A stretch of DNA of 7,494 bases from CAYYOS01 sp964473355 (GTDB lineage: Bacteria; Pseudomonadota; Gammaproteobacteria; Burkholderiales; REEB80), in contig CAYYOS010000124.1 of the NCBI GenBank assembly GCA_964473355.1, forward strand, positions 1 through 7,494, in the 5' to 3' direction. The position numbers and the translations under genes are program-made. Positions 5,891 to 7,494 of this stretch are shown here, one piece after another; the first letter of the stretch is position 1, and every line of letters starts with the position of its first letter. The notes under the pieces were generated by a model that had not been told where the DNA came from, did no database searches, and saw only the letters and a program-made list of their open reading frames with translations.

Positions 5891-6192
5891 GAAATCGGTG
5901 CCTCGACGCCCGTTTAATTCAAAATCCAGCGCCAGGTTACTGCGAGATTAATGGCCTGGCCCACGAACGGCTGAGCCGCGGCTTTTGTATTGTATGCCCC
6001 GGATATTCTCCAACTCACTAGCCACTCTTGGTCACGGCTAGGCACAAAGGGCCTCGGCCATAAACGGGTTGGTTTAATTGAACTGGTGCACTGGGATATC
6101 TATTTCGTTCCTACCTCTGCGCCATTTCGACGATACTAAGCAGTTCGTATGACACCCTGACTCAGAATTAATTAAGCACCTATGACAATCTC
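5875..6192. other. Intergenic region before the methyltransferase gene, mostly unexplained
   Basis: No convincing gene lies here. Inverted arms GCCAGG (5931-5936) and CCTGGC (5955-5960) flank an 18-base loop that can pair further. CGGC/GCCG (5968-5978) makes a tiny hairpin beside the palindrome AGCCGCGGCT (5974-5983). The minus strand is open for 61 codons (6099-5914) without a start codon. Upstream of 6193 a poor -35 (TTTCGA, 6125-6130) and -10 (TATGAC, 6148-6153) are spaced by 17 bases, so a weak promoter is possible. Confidence 0.5.
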
Positions 6193-6657
6193 ATGAACAA
6201 CAATTTAGCCGGGATTATCGCCCCGCCGCCCGTCCTTTATCTATCCACTTTTTTTCTGGGCTGGGGTATGGATGCGCTATTTCCCTTTGGAATTTTTTCA
6301 CCCCCCGCTACCTATCGATGGCTTGGAGTATTGTTTATTGCGTTAGGCGGGGTATTGGTAAGCTGGGCTTTTGCAACCATGCGCAACGTCGGCACAAGTC
6401 CCAGCCCCTATCAGTCCACCATGCTGCTAGTGACCCATGGTCCGTTTCGTTTTTCACGCAATCCAATCTATGTCGCGATGACAGGGCTCTATATCGGTAC
6501 AGCTTTTTTGATTAATGCGTGGTGGCCGGTTTTTTTGCTGGCACCGCTTATATTAATAATGCATCGCGGTGTGATTGTTAGAGAAGAGGCGTACTTGGCC
6601 AGTAAATTTGGTGACGAGTATCTCGCGTACCAATCTAAAGTTCGTCGATGGCTTTGA
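6193..6657 (+). CDS. Isoprenylcysteine carboxyl methyltransferase-like membrane protein (ICMT/PEMT family)
   Basis: 154 residues. Hydrophobic segments lie at about 12-30, 42-62 and 93-125; the last is probably a helical hairpin. The C-terminal half carries the family's S-adenosylmethionine-binding pattern: LVTHGPFRFSRNPIYV (79-94), then REEAYLASKFGDEYLAYQSKVRRW (130-153). Here HGPFRxSRNPxY and the REE-x-YL-x-x-x-FG-x-EY-x-x-Y block are diagnostic. Bacterial members are inner-membrane methyltransferases of mostly unknown substrate, with lipids or small hydrophobic acids likelier than prenylated proteins. The ATG at 6193 is the first in-frame start after the stop at 6169-6171, but no Shine-Dalgarno is visible. 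A four-codon frame (ATG at 6182, TGA at 6194-6196) overlaps the start. The gene converges on hemY, 24 bp apart. No link to heme synthesis is evident. Confidence 0.88.
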   Translation: MNNNLAGIIAPPPVLYLSTFFLGWGMDALFPFGIFSPPATYRWLGVLFIALGGVLVSWAFATMRNVGTSPSPYQSTMLLVTHGPFRFSRNPIYVAMTGLYIGTAFLINAWWPVFLLAPLILIMHRGVIVREEAYLASKFGDEYLAYQSKVRRWL

Positions 6658-6681
6658 TGGCACTACCCTCGCTATTTATTT

Positions 6682-7278
6682 CTACCTGATTGCTTTCTTT
6701 GGCCCTAAAAGATCCGCGACGCGAGTTTTTTCCGGTTCGGCTAGTTCGTTTAAGATTTGGGATGCGCGAGGGGAATCGCCCGACTCCAACAATAACTGCG
6801 CTTCCGTTACCTTAAGGGCCAATGGCGTGCTGGCTTCTAAATTTTTTACACGTTTAAGATAAGCATCCCGCCGCTCGAAGGCAGCAGCGGCATGCGCAGA
6901 CCGGGCAGCCAATAAGATTGCCGCCACTTCAGCGTCGGGAAGCTCAGCAGCGCTCAACGCTAAATTTTCGGCGTCGAGATAGCGACCTTCATGAAATGCC
7001 ATCAGTGCCGCGACTAGCGCTTCTCGCCCCAGCGCCCGTCGTCGCTCCTGTTTAAAATTTCGCACATGCTCAGGCAATGACAAAGTATAAGACGCGAGCC
7101 CCCACAGAAGATATGCGGCGAACCCAATCGCGATCCATAGAATGATCATGAGCGGCAGAGATAAATCCATACGGTATGGGGGCGAGACGATCACCACGTA
7201 CCCGTTGAGGTATTTTGCTAACAAGGTAAACGCGACCGCGAGGCCGAGAATAAATAATATGCGTAACAGCCATTTCAC
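6682..7278 (-). CDS. hemY: HemY-like membrane protein, shortened (HemY N-terminal domain)
   Basis: 198 residues from a GTG start. Two membrane helices (about 3-22 and 40-62) flank a short periplasmic stretch with GYVVIVSPPYRMDLSL (26-41), the classic HemY_N signature. The cytosolic part follows with RNFKQERRRALGREALVAAL (73-92) and helix-turn-helix units of TPR type (about 87-145 and 152-180), including HEGRYLDAENLAL and ERRDAYLKRV. HemY is the gene after hemX in proteobacterial hemCDXY clusters and is thought to assist late heme synthesis; it is unrelated to the Bacillus HemY oxidase. Usual members run to about 390-420 residues, so the C-terminal TPR half is missing here. The TAG lies 24 bp from the convergent methyltransferase gene, so there is no room for it. 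The GTG is supported by AAGGAG (7292-7287) eight bases upstream and by the GTGA overlap with hemX. Confidence 0.82.
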   Translation of the reverse strand: MKWLLRILFILGLAVAFTLLAKYLNGYVVIVSPPYRMDLSLPLMIILWIAIGFAAYLLWGLASYTLSLPEHVRNFKQERRRALGREALVAALMAFHEGRYLDAENLALSAAELPDAEVAAILLAARSAHAAAAFERRDAYLKRVKNLEASTPLALKVTEAQLLLESGDSPRASQILNELAEPEKTRVADLLGPKKAIR

Positions 7279-7494
7279 GAGCGCGGCTCCTTGGCCAGCT
7301 TATAATTGCGCACCGCATCCAAGCTGGTATTAATATCCGGCAGCGCAATGTGTAGATACGCAGCACTAAGTTGCTTAAGGCTGGCTAAAGTCGTTTGAGT
7401 AGCCGCGGCCTTGCCGTTGAAGTATTTAGTCACCCAAAAGTAAGCTGCGTCGATATCGCGTTTGTAAATCCCCTCATTACGTTGCAGCAAACTC
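7275..7494 (-). CDS. hemX: HemX-like protein, C-terminal end (5' part outside window)
   Basis: Only the last 72 or so residues are visible; the frame is open to the window edge, so the TTG at 7490 is not a real start. The visible part, LLQRNEGIYKRDIDAAYFWV then KYFN, ASLKQLSAAYLHIALPDINTSLDAVRNYKL, matches the C-terminal helical region of proteobacterial HemX. The W-V-x-K-Y-F and the PDI-x-x-SL-x-AVRNYKL ending are typical. HemX is a single-pass membrane protein of the hemCDXY cluster, often annotated with uroporphyrinogen-III methyltransferase because of fusions and old naming; methyltransferase activity should not be assumed. Its TGA overlaps the hemY GTG (GTGA, 7278-7275), so the two are translationally coupled. 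Confidence 0.85.
   Translation of the reverse strand, partial: SLLQRNEGIYKRDIDAAYFWVTKYFNGKAAATQTTLASLKQLSAAYLHIALPDINTSLDAVRNYKLAKEPRS
7287..7292 (-). promoter_or_regulatory. Ribosome-binding site that sets the hemY GTG start
   Basis: On the minus strand AAGGAG lies within the end of hemX, eight bases before the GTG at 7278-7276. It supports GTG as the hemY start over any later codon and keeps the whole first membrane helix. Confidence 0.7.

Noticed and set aside
6575..6862. 95-codon plus-strand frame between the methyltransferase and hemY
   Set aside because: Overlaps the methyltransferase 3' end in another frame and is antisense to hemY coding sequence.
7070..7366. 98-codon minus-strand frame across the hemX-hemY junction
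   Set aside because: Same strand but the wrong frame; both real genes have family signatures, and their GTGA overlap explains the region.
7275..7494. Active uroporphyrinogen-III methyltransferase
   Set aside because: The visible part is the HemX helical C-terminus; no methyltransferase motif is present in the window.

Overview
The window looks like chromosomal DNA of a beta- or gammaproteobacterium. The hemX-hemY pair, the GadX/AraC-like regulator tail, the YbhB/YbcL-type protein and the classical PpsA all fit this. The HemX tail and the HemY head read more like betaproteobacterial forms, but that is pattern recognition and was not tested by a search. Base composition is mid-GC. I see no transposase, integrase, CRISPR array, tRNA or rRNA.

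Layout. 1-273 (+): 3' end of an AraC-family regulator (DNA-binding half only). 482-1033 (+): a secreted Raf-kinase-inhibitor-like (PEBP, YbhB/YbcL) protein with a dyad-rich leader. 1349-3739 and 3739-4077 (+): ppsA (phosphoenolpyruvate synthase) overlapping by one base a small cysteine-rich DsrE-like protein. 4526-5569 and 5572-5874 (+): an M4 metallopeptidase of the protealysin type, then a 100-residue protein that I recognise as emfourin, the protein inhibitor encoded with such peptidases. 6193-6657 (+): an integral-membrane methyltransferase of the isoprenylcysteine carboxyl methyltransferase (ICMT/PEMT) type. 7494-6682 (-): hemX (3' end only) overlapping hemY. The hemY product is about half the usual family length and stops 24 bp from the convergent methyltransferase gene.

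The genes form at least three transcription blocks. The ppsA-dsrE pair joins gluconeogenic PEP formation to a sulfur-carrier-like protein through translational coupling. The protease-inhibitor pair has its own good sigma70-type promoter (4464-4491), and two adjacent inverted repeats lie directly upstream of it. The hemX-hemY block enters from the right. Three intergenic stretches exceed 300 bases (1034-1348, 4078-4525, 5875-6192). The first two are unusually rich in inverted repeats, and the third is mostly unexplained.

Most interesting points: the compact protealysin/emfourin module, the ppsA-DsrE coupling, the 22-bp palindrome that sits where a ribosome-binding site for ppsA would be expected, the paired dyads before the protease promoter, and the shortened HemY. 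Family names come from reading the protein sequences; no database search was possible.
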